This document shows positions 45,065-55,815 of a stretch of DNA of 64,000 nucleotides, in pieces. The DNA is taken from positions 16,528,780-16,592,779 of the forward strand of contig NC_089280.1 of the NCBI RefSeq assembly GCF_963678975.1, written 5' to 3'. The position numbers and the translations under genes were made by a program. The notes beneath the pieces were generated by a model. The model searched no databases. It was not told the DNA's origin and saw nothing but the letters and a program-made list of their open reading frames with translations. Positions within the stretch are counted from its first letter, which is position 1; each line of letters opens with the position of its first letter. This DNA is from Dysidea avara (taxonomy: Eukaryota; Porifera; Demospongiae; Dictyoceratida; Dysideidae).

Positions 45065-45955
45065 AGTTACAGAGCTCTGTGCACTACCAACCAGCTTTTC
45101 TGCATGAACATCTACCACCACAGCTCTTACATTTACATTTGACTAGTTCGCTGCAAGCTTTAGCATATGCAGTAGGTATTGCGCTCCACACTGGAACCCA
45201 GACATTGCATTCATCAAGTGTCCACCACAGCCTTCTGGAGGTGGGATTTGTTGCATGTACTTTGCTCCATATTTCAGCTTGGTATGCCACTTTTTTGGTA
45301 TGCTGCAACAGTGTGTTGGGGGTAGTGTCTCCATCATCCTACCCTTGTGGAAAAATAAAGCTTTTCTAGCTTCATTCACACATTGTAGCTCACTTGTTTT
45401 GTCATACATTATGTTCTAGCAACTTGAAATGTGGAGAATCAAGATCTATAGTAGATAAAGGATGCAGTGCCACATAGGTGAATCATTATTGAAACAATTC
45501 CATGCCTCCTATTCTGATCTCTTACCCTTACCGTAAAACAAAGATGTAGTGTCACAACCTGTGAAACTTTTTGTATGAAAAACTGCTATATAGAGCAATG
45601 GACCTCTCTGTACCAAGCTTTTGACATATGGCACTTAATTATGTGATAGTAATTATTAAAATGTTTGTCAGCACCAAAGGCCAAACAGTGCAGTTGGTGT
45701 GGCTATTCATAAGAGCTTTGGATAACCAGCCTTGTGTCAGCTTCTATATTGATTGTTAAAAGAGACAAATTCAGACTTTTGGCTGTGGTACTTGGAGGAT
45801 TGTGACCAAGGTTGTCAAGTGCACCAACAGTAAACGGACAAGTTAGCTGAATCAACAACTCCCTTCTCTCCATATTCCTTACAGACAGCAGTTGTTAACT
45901 GGCTTTCTATTTCAAGAACCCTGTCATAGCTTAAACACTTAGACCAAATCATATA
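45065..45955 (-). pseudogene. Decayed repetitive ORF with FTGCDT and CKCKS motifs
   Basis: Broken - strand frames run in this order: SYDRVLEIESQLTTAV, TVGALDNLGHNPPSTTA, FTGCDTTSLFYGKGK, VNEARKALFFHKGR, METLPPT, then HTKKVAYQAEIW and WVPVWSAIP. A Cys-rich end CKCKSCGGRCSCRKAGW follows. I recognise this arrangement from a protein family that occurs in very many copies in cnidarian and other invertebrate genomes. Its function is unknown to me. At least three frameshifts or stops make this copy a fossil. It lies just outside the BEL insertion. Confidence 0.7.
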
Positions 45956-46332
45956 GATGATTTACTATCTTTTTAGACCTATATAGTTTCTGTGAATTTT
46001 TATCCCAATAATAGAGAGGCAATGGAGGTTGTCTCTCCAATAAAAGACGACACTTAACAGTAGCTGGTGTGTGCTTACTAAAATTAAAAAGGAGTGTTTG
46101 TGAGATTATGTGGTTTACCTGTGAATCAGTAGAATCTTGATATTGTGAGTCAACACCATTAAGTATTATGGATTCTAGAGTCTTGAAACAGGATGGCACT
46201 GACAGCCAGGTGGGAACTTACCATGAAAGAAAAACTTTTGTACTACCTGTAATGTCTTTTCACACAACCTTGGCAGCTTTAGCCAACAATACCATTTGAT
46301 CCTGTGTGGTAGCCTGTTTTAACATATCCTGT

Positions 46333-46650
46333 ATCAAGACACACGGTAGTGCGGCCCTATTTTAAGAAGGGGTTCGCTATATTTACTCGACCTGAAGTCC
46401 GGAAATGATGTAATGCATAGAAATTAAAGCACTGCGCGTTCTACCAAATACCGTTTTGGCGCGAATCTTGGTGAGGGTTCAGTTTCTCCGTAGAAATGTA
46501 CCGGTAGAGTGATGGTCTGGCTAGTTCTGGGCCAACTATTACACCGGACTTGTAACGAATCTAGAGGAGACTTTGGAAGTTCACAAGCAACAGACCAAGA
46601 GCTGTTTTGGTACGCCGGAGATCGACTGTTAACAAGAAGCCGCTGGATGT
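46333..46650. repeat. GC-richer repeat related to the composite head
   Basis: It opens with CAAGACACACGGTAGTGCGGCC like the composite heads at 21836 and 55816. It then goes into a different sequence with ACGTCATTTCCGG-like elements shared with 55400-55480. No gene is seen. Confidence 0.45.
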
Positions 46651-47362
46651 GGGTTTATGTTAAATAGCTAACTCTTGTATCTGGTGCCTATATTATCTCA
46701 TTAGCTGTACAGCATATGTGGTAGTCTCTTAAAATTGAACAGAATTTGTATAGCTTTCCATACACAGTATCATAGGTGTCTTGAGCCAGTGTAGCTAAGC
46801 TATAAAATTATTCAGACAAAGCCTAGCTACAGCTACTGGAAATGTCAGTAAAACTGTATGCCAGACAAAGTCTTTACTTTACGGAAGTCATGAATTCAAA
46901 ACATGCATGCATGGTGCACTTTCAAATGGAACTAGCCATGACATGCATAATGTGATATTTCCTGGACATATCTTTAATGGAGTATTTAGCTATACCAAAC
47001 TGTAAAATTATATCAAGTACTGTATCAGTAATATATATATGGGTCAAGTACTGTTTTATTAATGGAATGTACCACTATGTACACAGGGGAAATCCTTGGG
47101 TATATTCATAGACAGACATTTAGTGAATTCATTGCCAGTTAATTTCATTGTTGCAACCAATGCTACTAATTATTGCAATCAGTCTGACAGACATGCACCA
47201 CTTACCACTCAACATTTTTCAGATGTATGGAATTTTTAATGCATGGATCCCTGTTACTAATGTGTGTGTTATAAACTGAAGCTAAATAAATAATCAACTG
47301 TAGTTAGCATTAAGTTTGGTACGATTTCAAGCAATGAAGAAGTGTAGTAACAGGTTGCAGTA
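46651..47362. other. Unassigned stretch, possibly 5' part of the MULE-Ulp1 gene
   Basis: No first exon could be identified, though exon 1 of the gene below starts at an acceptor and so needs one. Confidence 0.4.
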
Positions 47363-47544
47363 TACTGTATAGAGGGAAACTTTGGCAGGGATGAATAGCT
47401 GAATTTGGCAACATAAACTTTGACAAAATGTTTAGTTATAAAGATGCTAATCTGAGTATTTGGCGGGTTAAACTTTGGCAGATTTGTAGCAAATTTCCAA
47501 ATTTGTAAAAGTTTCCCTCCACCAAAGTTTCCCTCTATACGGTA
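47363..47544. repeat. 182-bp MITE
   Basis: The ends TACTGTATAGAGGGAAAC and TTTCCCTCTATACGGTA are inverted, with CTTTGG / CCAAAG continuing the pairing. No coding region is present. Confidence 0.8.
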
Positions 47545-47614
47545 ATATACTTCTGATCACTAACCTTTTCATAGTTTCTGTAATAATTATACAGGATCAC
47601 ATTTATTTTGACAG

Positions 47615-48934
47615 GAATCCACACGAATATTTTGGGAACACACTATCCATGGACAAAAGGTATGCTTTGAGAATACTCCATTTTATGTGTCTGAAATTAG
47701 AAAGATGGACTGCCAGTTTGGAAGCCACTATTACAAAGACAAGAGCACTGGCAAAAGAACATGTCTACAGGGAACACGGAAAAGAGGTTGTGCTGCTCAC
47801 ATTGAAGTCCATGTGATTTCCCTGTTTCCAGAATATAAACTGTCCTTTTCTGATGGCATGACTGGAGTGAAGAAGGTGAAAGACATTAAGCAAAAGAAAT
47901 TGCAGAAACTCAAGAGTAACCTAGCAGAACCCACATCAACTGTGTCCTCAGAAAGTTGTTATTTTGTAGTTTTGCCAAAGGAGGAGGCACACTCTTGTGA
48001 CATTGATGGTCCAGCTTTATATGGCCAACGAATCCATCCAAAGCTTGTCTCTAAAATCTATGAGCTGGTTGCAGAAGGTATTACGAATGTACAAGAGGTG
48101 AAAAATCATCTCAAGTGCTATGTATTGCATGTTTTGTATGTTCATCAAAGACCAGATCTTACAGACAGAGCTTATTTTCCTAACACTAGTGATGTCAGAA
48201 ATTATGTCTATCTTGCGCAACGTGCATGTCAACTGTCTAAGTTTGACCAGGAAAATTTGAGGCTTAAAATTGAACACTGGAACAAGATAACCCAACTGCA
48301 TTGTATTTCATTCATAAGTTCTGAATACACCAGCAGCTCATCAGAGAACAATAGCAACCAGACCTTGCTCTTTGTTCACCAGGAGGCTTGGCAGCAAGAT
48401 TTGCTATCTAAATATGGAAACACAATTTCCTTGATGGATGCTACATACAAAACAACCAAGTATGAAATTGCACTATTTTTTGTCACTGTTAAAACAAATG
48501 TAGGATATAGTGTAGTGGCAGACTTTGTGGTGCAATCAGAGTCAAAGGAGAACATTTCAGAAGCCCTCAGTCTGTTGCTTTCTTGGAACCCAAATTGGAA
48601 TCCACCTTTTTTTGTGACAGATTATTCAGATGCTGAAATTGGTGCAATTGAAGCTATATTTCCAAGCTGCAAAGTGTATATCTGTGATTTCCACAGAGAG
48701 CAGTGTTGGGAGAGATGGGTCAAGGATAGGAAACATGGACTTGCATCAAGTGAGGCAGATACTTTGTTGAGTTTCCTCAGAGACATAGCTAACTCGCCAT
48801 CACCAACATCCCCAGACCTATCAGTTGATTACCATTACCAGAAGCATGTAGACAGCCTGAAGAGTGGAAACATATGGAAAAATAATTTACAGCTACGGGA
48901 GTGGTTAGAGAACAAATGGTTGTCATGTCCACAG
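47615..48934 (+). CDS. MULE-Ulp1 gene exon 1: transposase domain
   Basis: The acceptor TTTTGACAG opens a 440-codon frame (ESTRIFWEH...). Residues around 30-60 contain a Cys/His-rich piece (DCQFG...C...RKRGCAAHIEV) like the DNA-binding head of CaRF/MULE proteins. The transposase core has Asp275 in SLMDATYKTTKYE, Asp336 in FFVTDYSDAE and the CDFHREQCW motif (His360). The third acidic catalytic residue was not assigned. The donor is CACAG|GTAAGT. The frame would run a few codons into the intron, so the ORF end at 48955 is not real. Confidence 0.9.
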
Positions 48935-51900
48935 GTAAGTACACTTGTAAAATGAATCATGAATATAACACTACAAACGTAGTATGGTGCACACAAGCAC
49001 ATGCACATGGACACATACACATACTACACGGATCCATGTATAAACACACATATTTGCTTTTATACTGCAATCAGAGTTTAGGAGAACAGTGTTCTTATAC
49101 TCATGTACTTATATTGTACTTTAATCATAGCGATGGGCAAGAGCATATCGTGATAGAGATTTCCATGCTGCTGTTAACACCAATAATGGTACTGAAGCTT
49201 TGAACAAAGTGTTGAAATATAATTACCTTCCTCACAACAAGAATATGACATTGTCTGCTACTGTTACTCTCATTGTAGAGAAGTTTCTTCCTGACAGCTA
49301 TCAGAAGTATCTATTCTTGAATTACAAGCAAAATGACATGTATCGTACTTACAAAAGCTTTGTGCCCAGTTACCTACAAGGAAGACCTTGATCTGTTATT
49401 TTGCATTGCTTAGAAAGACGCTCTAAAGCCTTAAAGTATATTTCCTCAGATGTAACTGTGCTTGATGAAGCAACAGGCAAGTTTGAAGTTAAAGGTTCCA
49501 GTGAAAAACACCATACTGTTTTCTTTGAGGATCCTTCATGCACTTGTCGTGACTGGACAGAATGGAACTTACCATGCAAGCACTTCTTTTGCATATTTGA
49601 ACTTTATCCACAATGGAACTGGGATCGTCTACCTGACCGATACACCAAGAGTGCATACTTAAGCACCGACCAAGCCGCACTGAACAGCTATTTTTCTCCC
49701 AGTGTAGATCAAGACGCTGCATTTCATGACAGTAATGTTGATAGTAGCAATGATGACATCAGTGAACTACCTCCTCCAATGGATGGTTATAATGAAGAGG
49801 TACCAGCAAAAAAGGTATGTATCACATAAAATTTATTATATATTTTACTAGGATTCTGCATCATTTACAGACCTATTCCTGTTCACTAAAGAGAGAGAGC
49901 GTGCTAGAATTGGTTTAAAAGCCCTGGAAACTTTGACATATTGTTGTGTTAATCCAGATGATTTACATGAAGTAGGAAATAAGATACAAGATATAATCAC
50001 CTTTTTAAAGGAGAAGCTTCCCAGCTGTGAAGGTTTGATTATTAGGCCAGAGCTAAGGAACACTGTAAGGAAGCAAGCAAGAATGCAAGCACCCAAAGTA
50101 TGCCAGAAATATCGAAAGCTACCATTGCGGAGTAGACGTGGTCCAGCAGCAAAAGATTGGCGGTATCGCAATAGGGTTGGGATCAAGGCAGACAGTCTTA
50201 GAAAGGTACATGTTTTGTTGTAAGGTACGTAAATTGGATCTGTTGCATTGCTGCTTTTCAACTGGGGCTTTTTCAATGCAAAAGTAGTTGCTAATACTCC
50301 ACCAATGCATATACAGTGTATGGAACCTGATTACTGTTAAAATAACATACACCTACTAATTATTATACTGTAGCACATGGTGGTTTCCGCTATAACATAA
50401 AAGTGTGTTAGTAACCTCTGTACAAAGACAAATTCCAATGCACTTCATTGTAACAACTAATGGAGAACTTACAAATTACTTGTTTATAATTTACAAACTT
50501 ACAGTCAACATGTACTGTAATCATTTATACTAATAGCTTACAGGGTCATAATATACTGAATTTGCTGGCTGGCCACTCTGATGCCAGCTGAAGATCTGGA
50601 TATCTCTATTATCATTTTTTGTCAGTTTTAGCATTTGAGTTTCAATTTGCTAAAATACATGTTACAGTGCATGTTACCTCAGGACAAATTGGACACTACT
50701 GGGTGTATATATGTATTAATAATTTTTTCTTCTAGGCAGCTACAGCTGAACAGATTTTGAAGGATGCAACCAATAGGTTAAGGTTGAAAGTTGATAACAA
50801 AGGAGAAGGTAAATAATTTATGTAACTTGTCTATTACTGATGTATGACTATACCATTTAGACGTACCCAATACAAGTGTACCATCCAAACTAAAATCAAG
50901 TGGTATGCTCATGTGTTTACTGTGATTGCGTGTACATACATACATTCATGCAGCAACAAGAACAGGAATGAAGAGAAAGCGGTGCGGAGACTGTGATGGA
51001 TGCCAGGCCGCAAATTGTGGAGAGTGTACCAACTGTTTAGACAAGAAGATATTTGGTGGCCCTGGCATCAAAAAGCAGTGTTGCATGCGCCGCCGCTGTT
51101 TGACATTCTTAACCCCATTACAGGTACTAAATTAGTAATAGATCATTGTACATACTTTATACACCTGAAATCTAGCAACTATCACAGAGAATATTGTCCA
51201 GCAATGAGAATGTTGAGAAGGAGACAGATGCATATCATGTGGATGATACAGTAGGAGACACTGAGAATGTATGTGATGTCATTGTTATGCACAATCACAC
51301 ATCTGTGTTTTTGCGTATATGGATAGTGGGTGGATGTTATGAAACAAGATTGGTATGTACTGAGTAAGAAGCAGAAAGAAGAGGTTTGCCATTGTAAACA
51401 GATGGATGATAATTTATGTACATACTGTATGAACAAGGTTTACAAGATATGGAACAATGCAAAGAAGAAAACACTGACAGTACTACCTAGTGGGCTCTCA
51501 TTAAATGATGTCTGGTCACTATTTTTAACTCACTGGCTCACAGACAAGGTTTGTAAATATTAGTTTTCAGTATGTGACTATTTTGTTATTCTCACAGGTG
51601 ATCACAACGTTTTTACAAATTGCCTTGCAAAAGTATTCAAATGTTAGTATGCAATGCAAATGCAACTGAAGGTATTTAGAAGCACTTGTTTAGGATACGA
51701 GAAGAACATTTGTCGCATTGACCTTCTTATGCAACAGCCTGAATCGACATTCTGAAGTAACAAGAAGGTGGTACCAAAAGGTATACTACAAATTTTTTTT
51801 GATAATTTAATTAAGGGCCTTCTAATGCATTTTTGTATGACTTGCTGTAGGTTAATTTCCAGGAGTACAATGTGTGCTTGTTTCCAGTTCATGTGCACAA

Positions 51901-52456
51901 TAATCACTGGATACTTCTGGTATGCCTATAGAGTACCACTATAACATACAATTAACAAAGATTTAATACCAAATAGGCCTTGCATATTGCTGACAAAGAG
52001 CTCTTAGTGTATGATTCACTTGGTCGTACACAGTACAGCTGTGTAGAAGCACTGAAAGGATGGATTTTGGAAAAGAAAGAAATAATAACAGAATGGGATG
52101 ATGTGAATTTTAGATACATACCTGAAAAGGTTCAGTTCAAGTTAAAGTACTGTACTGCAATAACAGTACTTACTTACTGTATTGTTAGGAAGTGCCACGA
52201 CAGCAAAATGGTCATGACTGTGGTGTATTTTTATGTGTAGTAAGTGAATACATGACGTATGACATTATTATTTTATGTTTTCTCTATAGTACGCCTTACA
52301 TGAAATGTTGGGGATTAAGACTTACAACTGTAATGCGGTAAGCTGATATCTTTATTATAGTAATAACAAGATAGTGATGAAGTTAAACACTTTTTTTAGG
52401 GTAACTTTAATCATATTAGAGAATGGATGACATGGATGCTGTTTAATACACATTGA
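47615..52456 (+). CDS. MULE transposase-SWIM-CXXC-Ulp1 protease fusion gene
   Basis: The model has 15 exons: 47615-48934, 49131-49814, 49852-50205, 50736-50808, 50861-50902, 50954-51123, 51188-51268, 51327-51548, 51598-51642, 51694-51780, 51851-51919, 51977-52129, 52189-52239, 52290-52337 and 52400-52456. Every intron starts GT, ends AG and keeps the frame, giving about 1,150 codons. Domains in order: a Cys-rich start, MULE transposase, SWIM zinc finger, CXXC zinc finger, Ulp1-type protease. One in-frame TGA at 49389 is the only lesion seen. It may be a young MULE transposon gene or a host gene derived from one; no terminal inverted repeats were found around it. The 5' end is missing. Confidence 0.85.
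49131..49814 (+). CDS. MULE-Ulp1 gene exon 2: SWIM zinc finger, with in-frame TGA
   Basis: The frame begins RWARAYRDRDFH and NTNNGTEALNKVLKY, the usual block after the MULE core. The SWIM zinc finger (CxCxnCxH) is at 49539-49595: SCTCRDWTEWNLPCKHFF. A TGA stands at 49389-49391 between QGRP and SVILHCLERR; the frame is otherwise open for 228 codons. CGA to TGA would be the simplest cause. After the SWIM motif an acidic Asp/Ser stretch ends at the AAAAAG|GTATGT donor. Confidence 0.85.
49852..50205 (+). CDS. MULE-Ulp1 gene exon 3: helical basic region
   Basis: 118 codons, phase 0 at both ends. It is helical and charged in the first half, then very basic (KQARMQAPKVC, LRSRRGPAAKDW), which suits nucleic-acid contact or nuclear import. 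No named domain is recognised. An opposite-strand open frame here is a shadow. Confidence 0.8.
50736..50902 (+). CDS. MULE-Ulp1 gene exons 4-5: short linker
   Basis: Exons 50736-50808 and 50861-50902 are joined by a phase 1 intron and link to the CXXC exon by another. They encode AATAEQILKDATNRLRLKV and a Ser/Pro-rich piece. Both introns are about 50 bp, typical of compact genes. Confidence 0.75.
50954..51123 (+). CDS. MULE-Ulp1 gene exon 6: CXXC zinc finger
   Basis: This exon carries a classical zf-CXXC domain: KRKRCGDCDGCQAANCGECT, then NCLDKKIFGGPGIKKQCCMR and RRC. It has the two CxxCxxC clusters, the FGGxGxxKQ loop and the terminal Cys. Such fingers (DNMT1, MLL, KDM2, TET) bind unmethylated CpG. 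The phase 1 start and phase 0 end fit the neighbours. Confidence 0.92.
51188..51548 (+). CDS. MULE-Ulp1 gene exons 7-8: linker and start of protease domain
   Basis: Exon 7 (51188-51268) is an acidic linker. Exon 8 (51327-51548) has a small Cys/His cluster (CHCKQMDDNLCTYC) and ends LPSGLSLNDVWSLFLTHWLT, where the Ulp1-type fold normally begins ('W L x D x x I'). Confidence 0.8.
51598..52456 (+). CDS. MULE-Ulp1 gene exons 9-15: Ulp1/SENP-type cysteine protease
   Basis: Seven small exons build the C48 peptidase fold. Exon 9 gives VITTFLQIALQKYSN and exon 10 the helix ending in TRRWYQK. Exon 11 has the catalytic His in HNNHWILL (51905). Exon 12 has Asp in LLVYDSLG (52013). Exon 13 has Gln and Cys in RQQNGHDCGVFLC (Cys at 52219). 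Exon 15 ends the protein at TGA 52454. The complete His-Asp-Gln-Cys set predicts a working deSUMOylase-like or related isopeptidase. The substrate is unknown. Confidence 0.88.
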
Positions 52457-53334
52457 CAATGAACACTGTATACAACACATGGCATATAGTATGTACATAT
52501 GTATATTAACTCTATTCTTGTACGAAGCCCATCTTTGAGTTTGAACACACATCATACGTATCTTCACAGTAGTGTTTTTAAAATGCTTGATGGGATTTCT
52601 GTAAATAAAAACCATGTTTCAATCACCAGTGCAAAAACTTCACAAGTAAATGACTTAGCCCTGGAGATCCATACAAACTATAAAAATTCACAACTCTTGC
52701 AAGCAGGCATGCAGTCCACACACACACATTGACAAAAAAAAATCCCTGAACAGTGTTGTATACAAACCTCACAAACAATTATACTTGCGTGCACTATGCT
52801 TATATCTACTGAGTTGCAAGGACTTATAATATAGTACCTCATTAAAAAGTCAGACCAGGAGCCCCATTAATGGACTAGAAATTGACCAATACTAATCCTT
52901 GACAATTTTGTAATACGAATACTAATATGTACGTGACTTTGTCTGACAATACCAGCCTTAAGCTTTTCCAGATCTACAACTTTTCACAACTCATAACTTC
53001 CCAACCCTTTAATGAATCTACTTGAAACTTAGCCACACTATTGTGGTGACTACTCCACACTGGTCACTGGATGAGGTACTCTTCTTATCATATAAACACC
53101 ATCCAAACAAATTATCAGACGACAAACAAGACCTGCAGCTACATAATATTATGTACAAAATAAAAATTAAGACACATGATATTGTACTGCAGAGTATATA
53201 CGACCTGCTGAGTGATAACCTGACCTGTTTGCATAATTTTGTTTTTGAGATAAATGCCATTGATATACATTGGGTAAAAAACGTGTGCTTTTTACACATG
53301 TTTTATTCGCTTCAGTAAACCGTGAAAGAAGACC
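52457..53334. other. 3' flank of the MULE-Ulp1 gene
   Basis: No gene is recognised. Two opposite open frames at 53018-53318 have no domain signal. Confidence 0.5.
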
Positions 53335-53635
53335 TGAATTGAGATATCTGATATAGAAGTGCCTCTGCAATCAATCCAGTCACCATGGAAAATATGAATG
53401 ATTTCTGTTTACAGATGTACTGTAGAGAAACCATGCACCGTGCTATCATGAATCAACACCTTGGACTATCATCAGCAAAAAGAAATGGGACACAAAGAAG
53501 GACAAACATAAGTCCATGATGTGTGCATTGTATGTACTATGGTATGCCAAAAGGCACGTCTTAGGATGAAATGACGCCGAAAAGTGAGAAAATCAAGTTT
53601 GTAGCCTTAGTTGTTATCAAGTTACACTTGCCTGA

Positions 53636-53681
<46 letters not shown>

Positions 53682-53870
53682 TACAAAATTCCATTGAATT
53701 ATTTTTTTTAATCTCACAATGATCTATTGGAGGCATTTAGGGTAGTACTGAAGGCACTTTTGGGCTTGGTTATAGTTATAATAATACTGCCTAGGTACTA
53801 GCATGACATTGTGAAGCTGGTTTTGGGTGATATTGTTGGTCAGAAAAACCCAAAACTCAAAAATTAATAT
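53335..53870 (-). mobile_element. R1 repeat, reverse copy
   Basis: Read on the - strand it has the R1 order, ending (on the + strand) with the TTGTGAAGCTGGTTTTGGGTG block. The 4-bp microsatellite is AGGC here. Confidence 0.7.
53636..53680. repeat. (AGGC)n microsatellite inside R1
   Basis: Eleven AGGC units occupy the same R1 position as the GACT run at 12047-12305, but have a different unit sequence. Confidence 0.95.
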
Positions 53871-53871
53871 A

Positions 53872-54068
53872 GGGATCCAAGCGATAAAAAGTAGATCAAT
53901 GATGGTATTACATACAACATAGCTCTGTGAGAAAATCCCTACATTGGCATGTTATAGCAATAATTTCTTCAATGCCAAAGTAGGTATTTTCCTACAGAGC
54001 TTTGTTGCAATACCATCATTCATCTCCCTTTTCACTACTTTTTTATTGCTTGGATCCCTACTTCATCT
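53872..54068. repeat. Palindromic MITE next to reverse R1
   Basis: ATAGGGATCCAAGCGATAAA and TTATTGCTTGGATCCCTA are inverted ends; the inner arms GATGGTATT / AATACCATC and AGCTCTGT / ACAGAGCT pair. A one-armed relative lies at about 30254-30296. Confidence 0.8.
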
Positions 54069-55320
54069 TCAAATTAATAATCTTTAAATGTACTACTTTT
54101 TATAGCTACAGCTATAGTCTATTCACATTTACCTGAGTCCTTGTCTCTTGTTGCATGGGCCAGCTGCCCAAAGATTATGCAAGGGCTATAAACTGACCCA
54201 GGTTTAAAGTACTTCACAAGACAAGTTATCATTTGTCAATATATGAAGGCTATAAGACTGGTTTTGTCACATACAAGTACTGATTCAACTCTAGTGTCTA
54301 TAATACGTATTTCAGTGCCTGTAAATTCTCCAGTTATAGTACCCTGTGCACTTGGCTGCATGGATTACAAGGCTATATCACATGTTTCTGTGCCTGGCTA
54401 TAGATAAGTATTTCAAACCTTCTGCTATTACTTTAGTTTTACGTCAAACCATTTTTCAAATGCTAAACTTTAACATAAAGCATATACTGCAATGCAATAT
54501 ATCCCATGTGATTTATATTATACCCATAGTCCAGCGATTTTAGCCTACCATTGATTAGCACTCTTGGCAAGAAGGGTAAAACTAATACTCTAGGAAAAAT
54601 TATGTACAATGTTGGCTGGGAGAAAAAAATTATATGCAATATTGGCTGAGTATGGGAGACAGTGTGGCATTCATGTCCAACTCCCATATACCCTACTACT
54701 GTACGTAACCGTAGAAAGGTATAATGTGATGCACACAACACTCGAACATAACATCAATTGTAAGCATACATAACAATGTAGCTAGAAACTGAACTACTCA
54801 AGCATCACTGTCACAATGAACTAATCATAGCTTAGAGGCATTTTCACTAGGATATATTCATGAATGGGAATATGCACGTGGTTGCCACTGACAGTATTTA
54901 GAATACACTCTCTATAGGGCATATAAGAGTAGGACATCCTACTCAGAACATAATATATTAACTCTTGTAGCTAACTTTAGCTGTGGGGAGTCTGGGGACT
55001 TGCCTTTACCAGAGAATTGCCTTTAACCTTTTGGGTGCTACTGCCTTTGTATTAATTGAACACACCACTTAGCGACTTTGATCACAACCCAATACATGCA
55101 TTGATAAATGGTACAATTTGTTGGGATGTGTGGGGATTTATGGATTTACACCACCATTACTACTGCCTCAGTAAATGGGAAATGTAATTTTCAATGTCCC
55201 AAGCCCCCAACTCAAGTGGTTGTATGGGGATTAGATCTGGTACGTTATTAAACTATAAAAACTCACGTCAACAGATCATCTTGTTACAAAGTGAAAACGT
55301 CAGATCCGCTATATAGATTT
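54069..55320. other. Unassigned stretch
   Basis: No gene or clear repeat border was found. Confidence 0.45.
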
Positions 55321-55815
55321 GCGATAGTAGCAGTAGCCAGCCAGGGCCATAGATAGCCACACTGTAAAAACAAAGAACGAGTGAGCGCAAGTAGTAAGAA
55401 ACGCGCAGTGCCTTACAGTCGTATGCTTTACGTCATTTCCGGACCTCAGATCGTGTGAAAATAGAAAACCCCATTTTAAGAAGCCGGCGCGCAACACCCG
55501 TGAGTACATTGACAGGAAGAACGAAAACGCAATTTTCGCACCTCCGTAGCCCTGTGCTGCCTTAATGAAACAAGACGATTTTTGCTGTGGACACTCCTTC
55601 CAACTTCAGTACTCCACATTCCAAATTTGAGCGAAGTCGCTTCAAGCGTTCCCGAGATATGCGACTTAAAAAATTGGCTTAGTTTCTTCATTTTCTTCCT
55701 CTTTTCGCACACTTACAAAAACCGCTATAAAACGCGAACGCATATCCGATTGCCTTGAAATTTGGCACACAGAAGGGGGGTATAAAGGCGCATCTCTGTA
55801 CCAACTTTGGCTGGA
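55321..55815 (+). repeat. Partial extra head of composite repeat B
   Basis: From about 55480 the GCCGGCGCG...GACAGGAAGAA...GCTATAAAACGCG part of the head is present once. It is repeated directly from 55816, a tandem duplication of about 345 bp. The preceding 150 bp is shared with 46333-46650. Confidence 0.7.

Noticed and set aside
45079-45369. + strand open frame of 96 codons
   Set aside because: It is a shadow of the decayed - strand Cys-rich protein at 45065-45955.
49389-49391. Selenocysteine codon
   Set aside because: The position aligns with an ordinary Arg-Ser context, and no SECIS-like element was recognised downstream. A point mutation is simpler.
49848-50276. - strand open frame of 142 codons
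   Set aside because: It lies opposite exon 3 of the MULE-Ulp1 gene, which has matching splice sites and phases.
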